The notes beneath the pieces are model-generated. The model was not told the DNA's origin, did no database searches, and worked only from the letters and a program-made list of their open reading frames with translations. 30,194 nucleotides of DNA, taken from Symbiodinium natans. Its lineage: Eukaryota; Sar; Dinophyceae; Suessiales; Symbiodiniaceae. Position numbers and translations under genes: made by a program. Below are positions 20,863 through 30,194 of the stretch, in pieces (position 1 is the stretch's first letter; each line of letters starts with the position of its first letter). The stretch spans positions 1 to 30,194 of the forward strand of contig CAJNDS010001176.1 of NCBI GenBank assembly GCA_905221605.1. Reading direction: 5' to 3'.

Positions 20863-22844
20863 GTTTGGATGGGTATAGATAAGCTGTGTGCCTTCGCCAA
20901 CAACTATCACGGGGGGAGGGCCAGTAATTGCCGCGCGCACTCGCTTCGTTAAAGTAGCGACGCCGAGCATGTGGTATAAAAATGCTCCCCCCGCTTGTGG
21001 TCACGCATCGCCCTTTCTTTTTCAACCTCTTTGTTGAGTACTTCCCTTTCCTTGCCACATTCTCAAAATCGCTCCCTGAGCGGGCAGGTCCCCGCAGCTA
21101 AGCCAGACCTTTACCCCCAAGTGTGCTTATACCTTATACCTAGCGACCTGCTTTGTACATGTGCGCATGATCGCGCATACACACACACACACATGGCAGG
21201 GCCTTGCAGCTCGCTCTGGCAAAAAGCCGGGGTGCCCAGCTCTGGCCATCGCCTCCACGTTTGGTTTTGGATCTTGTTTGCAGGGGAGAGGCGCCCCTTG
21301 CCAAGCCTCACACCCTCTAAACCCTATATTAGAGCCTCTCCAAATGAGCCCCAAGCCCTTACGTAGTAGGCCCTAAGCCCTTGATCCGGAATCAGTGCAG
21401 TCTTTCCGGTTCAAAGGGGGGGCCTTGGGCGCTCCGGTGCTGGCACTTAGACTTTGCAACTCCCACAACCCTGAGAGCATGTTGCAGAACTTCATCCTAC
21501 ATCCCCTGTTGCCAATGCCAACGATGAACCCGTGAAGCCTCAGAGCCCTACACACAGCAAGCCGCCAAGGATGAACCCTTAAAGCCCATGAGTAAAAAAT
21601 CCTGTTCCCGACTGCGTCCCGAAGCTTGCACAAGTTCCAGACGCCCTCACTGGAAGAGGTTGCCGGAGGTCTTGTGAGTTTTTGTGGGATCGTTGTTTTG
21701 GGGCTTTCGTCCGGTTGATCGCAACTCTCGGGCCAGACACCAACTCTCAAACTCAGTTGTCCTAGGAAGGCCTGCGCTGGACCTACAGCTCACAAAGCCG
21801 AGCCAACTTCCTTCTTGATTTCATTCGCTTGGGTGACCTGAAAATGCGTATAGGCAAGAATCCACACCTCCAGAAGCCTACATCGGCTTGTTCGGCTCGC
21901 GCCTATACCGCGCCCAAGGAGAAATCAGGGGAGGACGTCGGCGCAGCGCGGCAGAGCTTCCTTGGAGCCTCGCCCCTGGTCTTCTTCACTCTCAGAACCC
22001 TATCAGGCCTATAAACTCTAAAAATCACGGCCATGCCTGGCCTCGGGCTGAGGGCGTTTTTTCGACTCAGAGGGCTAGTGGTGGTGTATTCTTCAGGGTT
22101 TGGGGCTTATGGGGTCCAAAACCAAGCACTGGCTACACTTCAGGGAAAGCCTCGAGTTGGGCGCTTGGGCTCACGACTTCAGGCTCATGGACGTTCAAGT
22201 GCTGCTTGCATCTTGGGAGTTTACAGAGCTAGCGCCTGCCTTCTCTTGCGAGTGAAGATCAAGGGGCCTAAACCTTAAACCCCAAAAACCCAGAATCCAA
22301 GCTCTTGTCCCTAAACCATCCTACCCCTCAATACCTGGCTCGGGCGAGGTTTTCTAGTCTACCTCCTGATGCGAGGAGGGCGCCGGGAAGCCAAGAATCT
22401 CAAGCTGCTTGATAAGATCAACGATCTTGTTGGGCTTGTTCACAAGCAACGTCAGCCCCAAACCCTTAACCCAATGAGGTTTGAGGGTTGTTTAGTAGAA
22501 CAACGTGCGGACGGGAGGGTTAATGATGAAATGTGCCATGGTAGCAAAGGTGTTGTAGAATGTAGGTCCACACTGTGGGGGGGGGGGGGGTACCACGTAC
22601 CTTGGGACCAAATTGCCGAGGTCAAAGTGTCACGGCCCAGTTTTTGCTGGTGGCCATTCGAGGCGGATGGGTTTGAAAGAGCAGCAGACGCAGTGAACAA
22701 GATAAGCTATATTTCAAATTTTTATGGCAGAACACTGATGCTGCCACTTACCCCAAACTTGCAATGGAGACTATATGAGTTGGGCAGCAAATACTGGCAG
22801 CACCGTCCGGTAGTGGCATTGTTCTCAGCAATGCTCCTTTAATC
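20863..22844. other. Non-coding spacer of the decayed gene, with a copy-1-specific insertion
   Basis: 20863-21946 matches 28040-29163 of copy 2, including a CA microsatellite (21179-21193 against 28431-28448) and telomere-like fragments such as ccctctaaaccctatattag. 21947-22844 has no counterpart in copy 2. It contains degenerate telomeric pieces (22262-22290) and a 14-G run at 22577-22590. A 157-codon open frame at 22369-22842 shows no recognisable domain. Confidence 0.55.
21179..21193 (+). repeat. AC microsatellite (copy 1)
   Basis: A short run of AC dinucleotides. The counterpart in copy 2 is 28431-28448 and slightly longer. Confidence 0.8.
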
Positions 22845-23310
22845 TGGCAGGTCCCGCAGTCGGAAAGCTGGGGCGACGGCGCCACCATTCATCCAGAGCG
22901 CTTCACAAATCACCGCGCTCGCCCAGCTGCAGTGGACGTCGTCTCCGCTGGCATCGAGAAGTGCGCGTAGATGACGATCTACGCACGCTTCCCGCTGCCA
23001 GCGGAGAAGCAACCTCCACAACACCTTCCTGGCAAGAGTCGTGGGCGCGTGTCCTGCAGGTACGACACCTTCCTCGCAGGGCGCCGCAGGTATTGAGCCG
23101 GCTTGGGAGGTGATCTACGTAGATGACCTCCCATGCCGGCTCAACACCTGCGGCGCCCACGCTTGCTTCCCGATGAGGCTGAAGATGAAGAACGGTTGCT
23201 TGGCAAGCCGATCTCTGCTAGGTCTGTTGGGTTCGCCCTGCCAAGCATACAGGAACTTGGCCAACATCCCGCCCACCCTCGCAGCAGATGCTGTGCTGTG
23301 CCTGCGTGAA
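22845..23310 (+). pseudogene. Truncated exon 3 of the decayed repeat-protein gene (copy 1)
   Basis: It starts with an acceptor-like ctggcag|gtcccgca that matches the beginning of exon 3, then jumps to cggaaagctggggcgacggc, which corresponds to a point about 250 nt further into exon 3. The SH3-like coding part is therefore deleted. Only a few LPxPAWE-type units remain and they are out of frame with each other. The end matches the normal C-terminus (aacatcccgcccaccctcgc, gcagatgctgtgctgtgc). The palindrome at 23079-23158 lies inside. Confidence 0.75.
23079..23158. repeat. 80-bp near-perfect palindrome (copy 1)
   Basis: Arms of 40 bp with three mismatches and no spacer: gggcgccgcaggt...ggtgatctac is followed immediately by gtagatgacctccc...ggcgccc. 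Each arm is a piece of one coding repeat (the LQVLPQPAWEVIY segment), so this is an inverted duplication of half a repeat unit. Confidence 0.93.
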
Positions 23311-23847
23311 GCAGTGTACAAGTCTCTGCTTCGCGTGCCGTATTCTGAAAGGTGTACTTGCGATTGCACATTTATGCGACCTGCTCCATCATGCTTTAAA
23401 AAGTTCAGAAGCTCATTGTTAGAATGCCTGCGGCTGCGATTGCGTCAGCGATGCGTGGCCTGTTACTTCCAAAGCTATGCTATCCGGAAAGTGACGATAC
23501 ATGCACAGTCCATTTCTGGGAAAGGGGAGATCTTGCCAGAAGCCAGAGAAAAAGAGTGGTCTTTGGTGGTTGCGTGTACCATCGTGTACCTGTACACCCT
23601 TAAACTTAGGTCCGCACTGGCATAGGGAGTAGATGCTAGCAGACGAAGTGCGTCCAGAGTGCGCAACCCATCTTCCTTCTGCCCGGCTCATGTCAGTGCC
23701 AGTCGCCAGACTGCTTAGTAGAGCGCTTCTGCTACGTCAGGTCTGGTCACATGCTCGAGCACGTAAGCACTTGGAGTAGTTACCTGCGTTGGCACCTGTA
23801 AAGTAAAGCTTCCCTACGGGTCCCAAGTGGATCCCAAGTGGCCCATC

Positions 23848-26800
23848 ATGGCCATGGAGGGAAACCCGCCATGCGCATCTGTTCAACGCCGCACAGATGG
23901 GGCGGACCCGCGGCTCCTGGGCCGCTGCATGGATGGCCGGCAGTCGTTGCAGAAGGCCCGTCATGTGGGGGTGGCGTGTTGCATCCTGTTATATCCTGTT
24001 GTGGCACATCCTTGCTTCTGAGATGTCGCCCCGCGCGCGCGTGCGCGTGCAGTGCAAGTCGTAGAATCTGTAGAAACCCCGACGCGGCCCCTTTTTCTCA
24101 TCTGCAGGAGGAGCAAGCTGATGGTCGCCAGGCGAAGCGATTCGAGGCCATGGCCGGTTTGGGAGCGTTTATAAAGGTAGGACTCGCAGCTGTGAGTTGT
24201 GGGTTTTGATATAGGTACATTACAGTTGTGCTTCGTGCGTGCTGAAATAGGTTGAGAGGTTGTGCTGTTTTTTCCTGCTTCGTTCTGACCATGAGACGAC
24301 GTCTGAGTCGTCTTTGTTAAACCTTTTGAAGTGCCCTTTCTTGAGGTTCATTCCCCCCTTTTCCTTTTTTTGCCACGGCACGGCAGGTTCCGCAAGCGTC
24401 AGTGGGCGCCGGCTGGGCCCTGGTCCTTCGGGAGGCCCGCGTGCGCTCCACGAAGCACAAGAGCAGCGAGCTTGTGGGCACCTTGGAGGAGGGAGGCTGG
24501 GTTCTGGTGGAGGAGGTTTCCTCAAAATCCGCTCGCATCCAGGAGCCTCTTGCTGGGTGGATTGCCTTGGAGAGATCTTCGGGGCCCATCCTCCAACAGC
24601 ATCCCTGGCAGCGCGTCGTCCACTCTTTGGGCGGTCGGAAAGCTGGGACGATGGCTACTGCCACTGTCAAGAGCACTTCAGAAGACGCCGCACTCGCCCA
24701 GCTACAGGCTTCCAGCGAGCTTCTTCCAGCAGCGCGTACCTCCACAGCACCTTCCTCGCAAGCGTCTCCGGCGGCCCCCACTCACAGCCTGCAGCTACTG
24801 GTACTGCCCCAGCCGGGCTGGGAGATGATCTACGCCCGTTTCGAGACGCCGGTAGAGAGGACCTCACCTTCCTGGCATCCATCTTCGGCGCTGCAGGTTC
24901 TGCCAAAGCCGGCTTGGGACCTGATCTACCGCCGCTTCTCGATGCCAGCAGAGAAGACCTTCGAGACACTTTGCTGGCAAACAACTTGGCCGCAAACCTT
25001 GCAGGTGTTGCCCCAACCAGCATGGCAGGTCATCCACGCGCACTTCTCGACGGCAGCGGAGATGCCAGCAGACGGGAGCTCAAGAGCACCATGCTGGCAA
25101 CCGTCTTGGGCGGACACCCTGCAGGTCTTGCCGCAACCGGCTTGGGAGGTGATCCATGCCCGCTTCCCCGCGCCAGCGAAGAGGACCTCAACAACACCAC
25201 CTTCACCAAGCTCCTGGGCGCGCGCCCTGCATGTCCTTCCCAGGACCACGTTGCAGAGGACTAGATCAGCTTGGGAGGCAATCTACACTCGTTTCCGGCC
25301 AGCAGCGCCCGCAGAGAAAACCTCTCCGACACCTTCCTCCCAGGCATCTGCATCGCCGGCGGGGGGGGCTTCCACAGCGCTTGTCTCGCGAGCATATTGG
25401 GGGTGTGCTTTGCAGGTGATGCCGAAGCCGGCTTGGGACAGTATCTATGCACGCTTCCCGACAACGCGGTCCTCGCAAACATCTACGCTGAAGGTTCTGC
25501 CAAAGCCGGGTTGGGACCTGATCTACGCAAGGTTCGCGATGCCAGCAGAAAGCACATCCACGACACCTTACTGGGAGACCTGTTGGGCGCTGCAGGTGTT
25601 GCCGCAACCGGCGTGGGAGGAGATCTACGCTCACTTCCCAATGTCAGCAGAGAGGACTCGGACATCACCATCGTTTCAAACATCTTGGCCGCGAACATCT
25701 TCCCATGCAGCTTGGATGCTGCAGGCGTTGCCCCAGCCGGCGTGGGAGGAGATCTACGCCCGCTTCCCAATGCCAGCGGAGAGAAGCTCCCCAACATCTT
25801 CCCAAGCATCTTGGGCGCTGCAGGTTCTGCCAAAGCCGGCTTGGGACCTGATCTACCGCCGCTTCTCGACGCCAGCAGAGAAGGCCTTCGAGACACTTTG
25901 CTGGCAAACAACTTGGCCGCAAACCTTGCAGGTGTTGCCCCAACCGGCATGGCAGGTCATCCACGCGCACTTCTCGACGGCAGCGGAGATGCCAGCAGAC
26001 GGGAGCTCAAGAGCACCATGCTGGCAACCGTCTTGGGCGGACACCCTGCAGGTCTTGCCGCAACCGGCTTGGGAGGTGATCCATGCCCGCTTCCCCGCGC
26101 CAGCGAAGAGGACCTCAACAACACCACCTTCACCAAGCTCCTGGGCGCGCGCCCTGCATGTCCTTCCCAGGACCACGTTGCAGAGGACCAGATCAGCTTG
26201 GGAGGCAATCTACACTCGTTTCCGGCCAGCAGCGCCCGCAGAGAAAACCTCTCCGACACCTTCCTCCCAGGCATCTGCATCGCCGGCGGGGGGGGCTTCC
26301 ACAGCGCTTGTCTCGCGAGCATATTGGGGGTGTGCTTTGCAGGTGATGCCGAAGCCGGCTTGGGACAGTATCTATGCACGCTTCCCGACAACGCGGTCCT
26401 CGCAAACATCTACGCTGAAGGTTCTGCCAAAGCCGGGTTGGGACCTGATCTACGCAAGGTTCGCGATGCCAGCAGAAAGCACATCCACGACACCTTACTG
26501 GGAGACCTGTTGGGCGCTGCAGGTGTTGCCGCAACCGGCGTGGGAGGAGATCTACGCTCACTTCCCAATGTCAGCAGAGAGGACTCGGACATCACCATCG
26601 TTTCAAACATCTTGGCCGCGAACATCTTCCCATGCAGCTTGGATGCTGCAGGCGTTGCCCCAGCCGGCGTGGGAGGAGATCTACGCCCGCTTCCCAATGC
26701 CAGCGGAGAGAAGCTCCCCAACATCTTCCCAAGCATCTTGGGCGCTGCAGGTTCTGCCAAAGCCGGCTTGGGACCTGATCTACCTCCGCTTCTCGATGCC

Positions 26801-27128
26801 AGCAGAGAAGACCTCCGGGACACCTTGCTGGCAGACATCTTGTGCGCTGCAGGAGTTGCCCCAACCGGCGTGGGAGGTGATATACACCCGTTTCCTGATG
26901 CCAGCAGAGAGGACTCGGACGGTTACATCACCTTTGTTTGAATCATCCTGGCCGCGCACCTTGCAGCTGCTTCCTCCGACTGCGTGGCAGGCGATCTACG
27001 CCAGGTTCGCCGCCACCAGGAGCACGGGAACTTGCCAAACATCCCGCCCACCCTCGCAGCCAACCAGCTGGTGGGCCGCGCTGCACGCAACTTCGCAGCA
27101 GATGCTGTGCTGTGCGCGCATGAAGTAG
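23848..27128 (+). CDS. SH3-like / LPxPAWExIYARF-repeat protein, copy 2 (three exons)
   Basis: Proposed exons are 23848-23955, 24108-24176 and 24387-27128, phase 0, giving about 972 residues. Exon 3 has exactly the same length (2742 nt) as in copy 1. Exon 2 ends ataaag|gtagga, a clear GT donor. Intron 1 appears to use a GC donor (agaag|gcccgt), a class known in dinoflagellates. In the SH3-like segment most differences from copy 1 are synonymous (GAA/GAG, GGT/GGA, TCC/TCA, CGG/CGC, GGC/GGT), which indicates purifying selection there. Super-repeats lie at 24891-25817 and 25818-26744. The base change at 25263 that makes a stop in the overlapping frame is silent here (ACC to ACT). Localisation and function are not predictable from what I can see. 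Confidence 0.7.
24891..26744 (+). repeat. Two 927-bp super-repeats in exon 3, copy 2
   Basis: Organisation is identical to 17720-19573. Both super-repeats here share variants absent from copy 1: FETLCW, WPQT, FSTAA, SRAYWGC, RSSQTST, TPYWET and LQALP. Confidence 0.92.
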
Positions 27129-27704
27129 TGTACAAATCTCAGCTTCATGCGCAATGTTCTGAAAGACTTGCGATTGCATAATTGTGCAATCTGCTCCCTC
27201 ATGCTTCAAAACGCTCACTGTTTGAACGCCTGCGACTGCATCAGCGATGCAACTTCGTGAACAACTCTACCTGCGGACATGCAAAAAGGTTCGGAGTTCC
27301 ACAGTGGCTTGCTTTGAAGGGTGTGCGCCTAAGCTGTGCTATCCGGCGCAAAGCGACGATACATGCAATAATCCGGTATCGGAAGTTTGGAGCGGTTCTG
27401 TTTTGCTATACTCGCGTGACATACATGGGGAAAGGAGAGATGCCGCCCGAAGAATGAATGAACAGTGGCCTTTGCTGGTAGGGTCACTGAAGAGGCACAT
27501 GCTCGAGATCCACGTTGCTGTCTGCTCATGTCAGTGCCAATCGCCAGACTGCATAGGCAGAGTGTGTCTTCTGCTGCGCTATGTCGGGTCAGTTGGTTGA
27601 CACAGGCAAACGCAAGCGCAGCTTTGGAGTTTGTTCTGAAGTACAAAATTATTCCCCTTTACAAGTACTGTACCTTTTTCAGTATAACCTCAAGTTCGTA
27701 CAGG

Positions 27705-28045
27705 CTCCCTTAGGGTCCAAGAAATGCGTCTGTCACAGCCATGGGCTGCCAACTTGCCTTGTGCATCTGCACAGGCGGGGATCCGAGGGCAGTTGCAGCA
27801 TGCATCTGTTTTCGGGTGTGTTGGGTTTAGGTTTAAGTTGTAGGGTCCCACTTGAGGTGGCATGTTGCAGGTTTTGCTTCGGAAATGTCTTAAATTTGGT
27901 CCGTGCAGTGCAGGTCCTTTTTGTGAAAACTGCGGAAGCCCGACGCCACCTCTTTTCTCACTCACAGGAGGCGCAAGCTGCTGTCCACCAGGCGGAGCGA
28001 TTCGAGGCCGTGGCTCGCTTGTGGACTCACGGTTGAGGGTTGGAT
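27705..28045 (+). pseudogene. Decayed 5' exons of a repeat-protein gene (second gene of copy 2)
   Basis: Exon 1-like sequence (gctcccttagggtccaagaa to gcagttgcagcatgc) is shortened further than at 20505. The exon 2-like part at 27968-28036 reads EAQAAVHQAERFEAVARLW in frame and then meets a stop, with no donor of the kind seen at 24177. Confidence 0.6.
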
Positions 28046-28050
28046 GGGTA

Positions 28051-28148
28051 TAGGATTATAAGGTTTATAGGGTTTATAGGTTTACAGGGTTTCTAGGGTT
28101 TATGGGGTTTGTGGGGTTTATGGGGTTTATAGGGTTTATAGGGCTTAG
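28051..28148 (+). repeat. Variant telomere-like block (TTTATAGGG type)
   Basis: About ten units of ggTTTATAGGG, ggTTTATGGGG and similar follow gatgggtatag. The paralogous site near 20873 has gatgggtatagataagctg without the block, so the array was gained here or lost there after duplication. The apparent peptide GFVGFMGFIGFIG is a translation of the repeat. Confidence 0.85.
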
Positions 28149-29163
28149 TGCCTACGTCAACAGCTATCGCGGAGGGCCAGTAATTGCCGCTCGTACTCGC
28201 TTCGTTAAAGTAGCGACGCCGAGCATGTGGTATAAAATGCTCCCCCCGCTTGTGGTCGCACAGCGCCCTTTCGTTTTCAACCTCTTTGTTGAGTACTTCC
28301 CTTTCCTTGCCACATTCTCAACATCGCTCCCTGAGTGGGCAGGTCCCCGCAGCTAAGCCAGACCTTTACCTCCAAGTATGCTGATACCTTATATCTTGTT
28401 CGACCTGCCTTGTACATGCGCACATGATCGCACACACACACACACACATCGCAGGGCCTTGCAGCTCGCTCTCGCAAAAGGCCGGGGCGCCCAGCTCTGG
28501 CCATCGCCTCCGCATTTGGTTTTTGATCTTGTTTGCAGGGGGTGAGGCGCCCCTTGCCAAGCCTCACACCCTCTAAACCCTATATTAGAGCCTCTCCACA
28601 TGAGCCCCAAACCTTACGTAGTAGGCCCTAAGCCCTTGATCCGGAATCAGCGCAAGTCTTTCAGGTTCAAAGGGGGGGGCTTGGGCGCTCCGGTGCTCGC
28701 ACTTTGCAACTCCCGGAACCCCGAGAGCACGTTGCAGAACTTCATCCTACATCCCCTGTTGCCAACAGTGAACCCGTGAAGCCTTCGAGCCCTACACACA
28801 GCAAGCCGCCAAGGATGAACCCTTAAAGCCCATGTGAAAAAAATTTGTTATCGACTGGCTCTCGAAGCTTGCACAAGTTCCAGACGCCCTCACTGGGAGA
28901 GGTTGCCGGAGATCTGTGGACTGTGGAGGTCTTGTGAGTATTTGCGGGATCTTTGTTTCGGGGCTTTCGTCCTCAAAGGCCGGGCAGTTGGGTTGATCAC
29001 AACTCTCGGACAGGCCAGACACCAACTCCCAAACTCAGTTGTCCTTCGACCCGCGCTGGACCTGCGTATAGATAGGCAAGAATCCACACCTCCAGAAGCC
29101 TACATCGACTTGTTCGCCTCGCGCCTGCCGCGCCCAGGAGAAATCAGGGGAGGACGTCGGCGC
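28149..29163. other. Non-coding spacer of decayed gene, copy 2
   Basis: This aligns with about 20930-21946 of copy 1, with small indels throughout. No gene recognised; the 161-codon frame starting at 28834 is interrupted in the sister copy. Confidence 0.5.
28431..28448 (+). repeat. CA microsatellite (copy 2)
   Basis: A run of nine CA dinucleotides, orthologous in position to 21179-21193. Confidence 0.8.
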
Positions 29164-29915
29164 AGCGTGTTGTGGAGGTCCTCTCAGCTGGCATCGAGAA
29201 GCGTGCGTAGCTCACTTCCCGATGCCAGCGGAGAAGAAATCTCCACGACACCTTCCTGGCAAGCATCTTGCCTGCCCTGCATGCACAACACCTTCCTCGC
29301 AGGGCGCCGAAGGTATTGAGCCGGCTTGGGAGGTGATCTACGCCGTAGATCACCTCCCACGCCGGCTCAATACCTGCGGCGCCCGCGCTCCCTTCCCGAG
29401 GACACACTCTACGTACGCTTCCCGGCAACGCGGTCCTCGCAAACATCTGGGGCAGGCACCCTGAAGGTTCTGCAAAAGCCGGGCAGGGAGACGATCTATG
29501 CACGATTCCCGATGCCAGCGAAGAGGATCTCCACAGCACCTCCCTCGGAAACAGCTTAGGCGCTGCAGGTGCTGCCAAAGCCGGCTTGGCAGATGATCTA
29601 TGCACGGTTCTTGCCGGCAGAGAAGACCTGCGCGACACCTTGCGGGCAGACATCTTGGGCGCTGCAGGTATTGCCCCAACCGGCGTGGGAGATGATCTAC
29701 CTTTGCTTCCCGACGCCAGCGCGGAAGACTCAGACATCACCATCGTTTCAAACATCTTGGCCGCGCACCTTGCAGCTGCTTCCGCAGTCGCAGGCGATCT
29801 CTGCTGGCTGCCCGGCAACTTGCAAACATCCCGCCCGCCCTCGCAAGCCATAGGCTGGGAGGCCGCGCTTCACGCATCTTCGCAGCAGATTCTGTTATGG
29901 GCGTGCATGAAGTAG
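29164..29915 (+). pseudogene. Decayed exon 3 of a repeat-protein gene (copy 2)
   Basis: It joins the spacer abruptly (cgtcggcgcagcgtgttgtgg). Recognisable units include TLKVLQKPGRETIYARF (from 29458), LQVLPKPAWQMIYARF (from 29566) and LQVLPQPAWEMIYLCF, followed by a C-terminus near 29915 (HASSQQILLWACMK). Units lie in different frames, with a stop at 29557-29559 and at least one frameshift before the end. The SH3-like coding sequence is missing. The palindrome at 29302-29384 is inside. Confidence 0.75.
29302..29384. repeat. 83-bp near-perfect palindrome (copy 2)
   Basis: Arms of 41 bp with two mismatches around a single central C: gggcgccgaaggt...gatctacg, c, cgtagatcacctccc...ggcgccc. It is the counterpart of 23079-23158 but has a different centre. 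Confidence 0.93.
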
Positions 29916-30194
29916 TGCAAAGCTGATTCGGCTAGAGGCGAGCATCATGAGCGAGAAGCTCATTGGTTGAATGGCTGCGATTGCGTCAGTGATGCAACCT
30001 TGTGACAAAAACTCTATCTGCTGGCACGCAAGAATCATGTGAATTCCAGGTAATTCCAGTGGCTTGATTTTGTGTGCGTGCGCCTTAAGCTATACAATTC
30101 GGAAGGAGACGACACATATTATAATCAGAAATCGGAATTTAGGAATTCTCCCATGACATTTAATCTTCAACGTAAAATGGGAATAATTTTATTT
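29916..30194 (+). other. 3' flank of decayed gene, AT-rich end of window
   Basis: The first part matches the 3' flank after other copies (gctgcgattgcgtcagtgat, actctatctgctggcacgca). From about 30110 the sequence becomes AT-rich. No further gene is seen. Confidence 0.45.

Larger units (their letters stand above)
16487..23624. repeat. Segmental duplication, copy 1 (about 7.1 kb)
   Basis: This block and the next one from 23625 match over gene, introns and flanks at an offset that grows from about 7.14 to 7.25 kb. Matching landmarks: caacccatcttccttctg at 16530/23667, the gene stop at 19957/27128, and the tail ggaggacgtcggcgcagcg at 21930s/29150s. Copy 1 has about 0.9 kb (21947-22845) that copy 2 lacks. 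Confidence 0.85.
23625..30194. repeat. Segmental duplication, copy 2 (cut by window end)
   Basis: This is the second copy of the block starting at 16487. It holds the intact gene at 23848-27128 and the decayed relative at 27705-29915. It has a telomere-like insertion at about 28051-28148 that copy 1 lacks. It continues into the 3' flank related to 19958-20100 before the window ends. Confidence 0.8.

Noticed and set aside
28102-28356. Hydrophobic GFxGFMGFIGFIG peptide as a membrane protein
   Set aside because: It is a direct translation of TTTATAGGG-type repeats, and the paralogous site lacks the sequence.
29144-29851. 235-codon frame on the minus strand, and many minus-strand frames of 90-155 codons across 17.4-26.9 kb
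   Set aside because: They are shadows of the GC-rich repeat exon. They mirror the plus-strand repeat periodicity and have no independent motif.

Overview
The window looks like nuclear DNA of a unicellular alga, most probably a dinoflagellate (Symbiodiniaceae-like). This is an inference. It rests on interstitial plant/dinoflagellate-type telomere repeats (TTTAGGG/CCCTAAA) and their decayed derivatives scattered through non-coding DNA, sparse eukaryotic genes with short introns (one intron has introner-like ends, another appears to have a GC donor), tandemly duplicated genes, and large homopolymer and satellite tracts. There are no bacterial operons, phage genes or CRISPR arrays.

Layout. 1-556: unique DNA with no recognised gene. 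557-9515: a tandem satellite array of ten units of about 890-910 bp. Each unit carries two fold-back elements: a 229-bp element with terminal inverted repeats (called FB-A here), and an element of about 260 bp (FB-B) whose arms are mini-arrays of an 11/12-bp motif. A two-unit block (about 5930-7709) is inverted, and both switch points fall on an FB-A copy. 9516-11443: gene-free DNA with telomere-like debris. 11444-12699: the one confidently identified conventional gene, the beta subunit of Rab geranylgeranyltransferase. Its C-terminus, including the third zinc ligand, lies in a second exon after a 119-nt intron. 12700-16486: mostly non-coding, with 18 perfect telomere heptamers (14052-14177), G/C homopolymer hairpins and degenerate telomeric blocks.

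16487-30194: a tandem segmental duplication of about 7.1 kb (second copy cut by the window end). Each copy holds one apparently intact three-exon gene (16719-19957 and 23848-27128) followed by one decayed relative (20505-23310 and 27705-29915). The intact genes encode proteins of about 973 and 972 residues. They have an SH3-like N-terminal segment and about 20 repeats of an LQVLPQPAWEEIYARF-type motif, arranged as two 309-residue super-repeats. I do not recognise this family and assign no function.

The best candidates for something undescribed are the repeat-protein family (concerted evolution of super-repeats, a second long open frame, perfect-centre palindromes in both decayed copies) and the fold-back satellite with its FB-A-bounded inversion. 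All coordinates and alignments were read by eye; percent identities were not computed.
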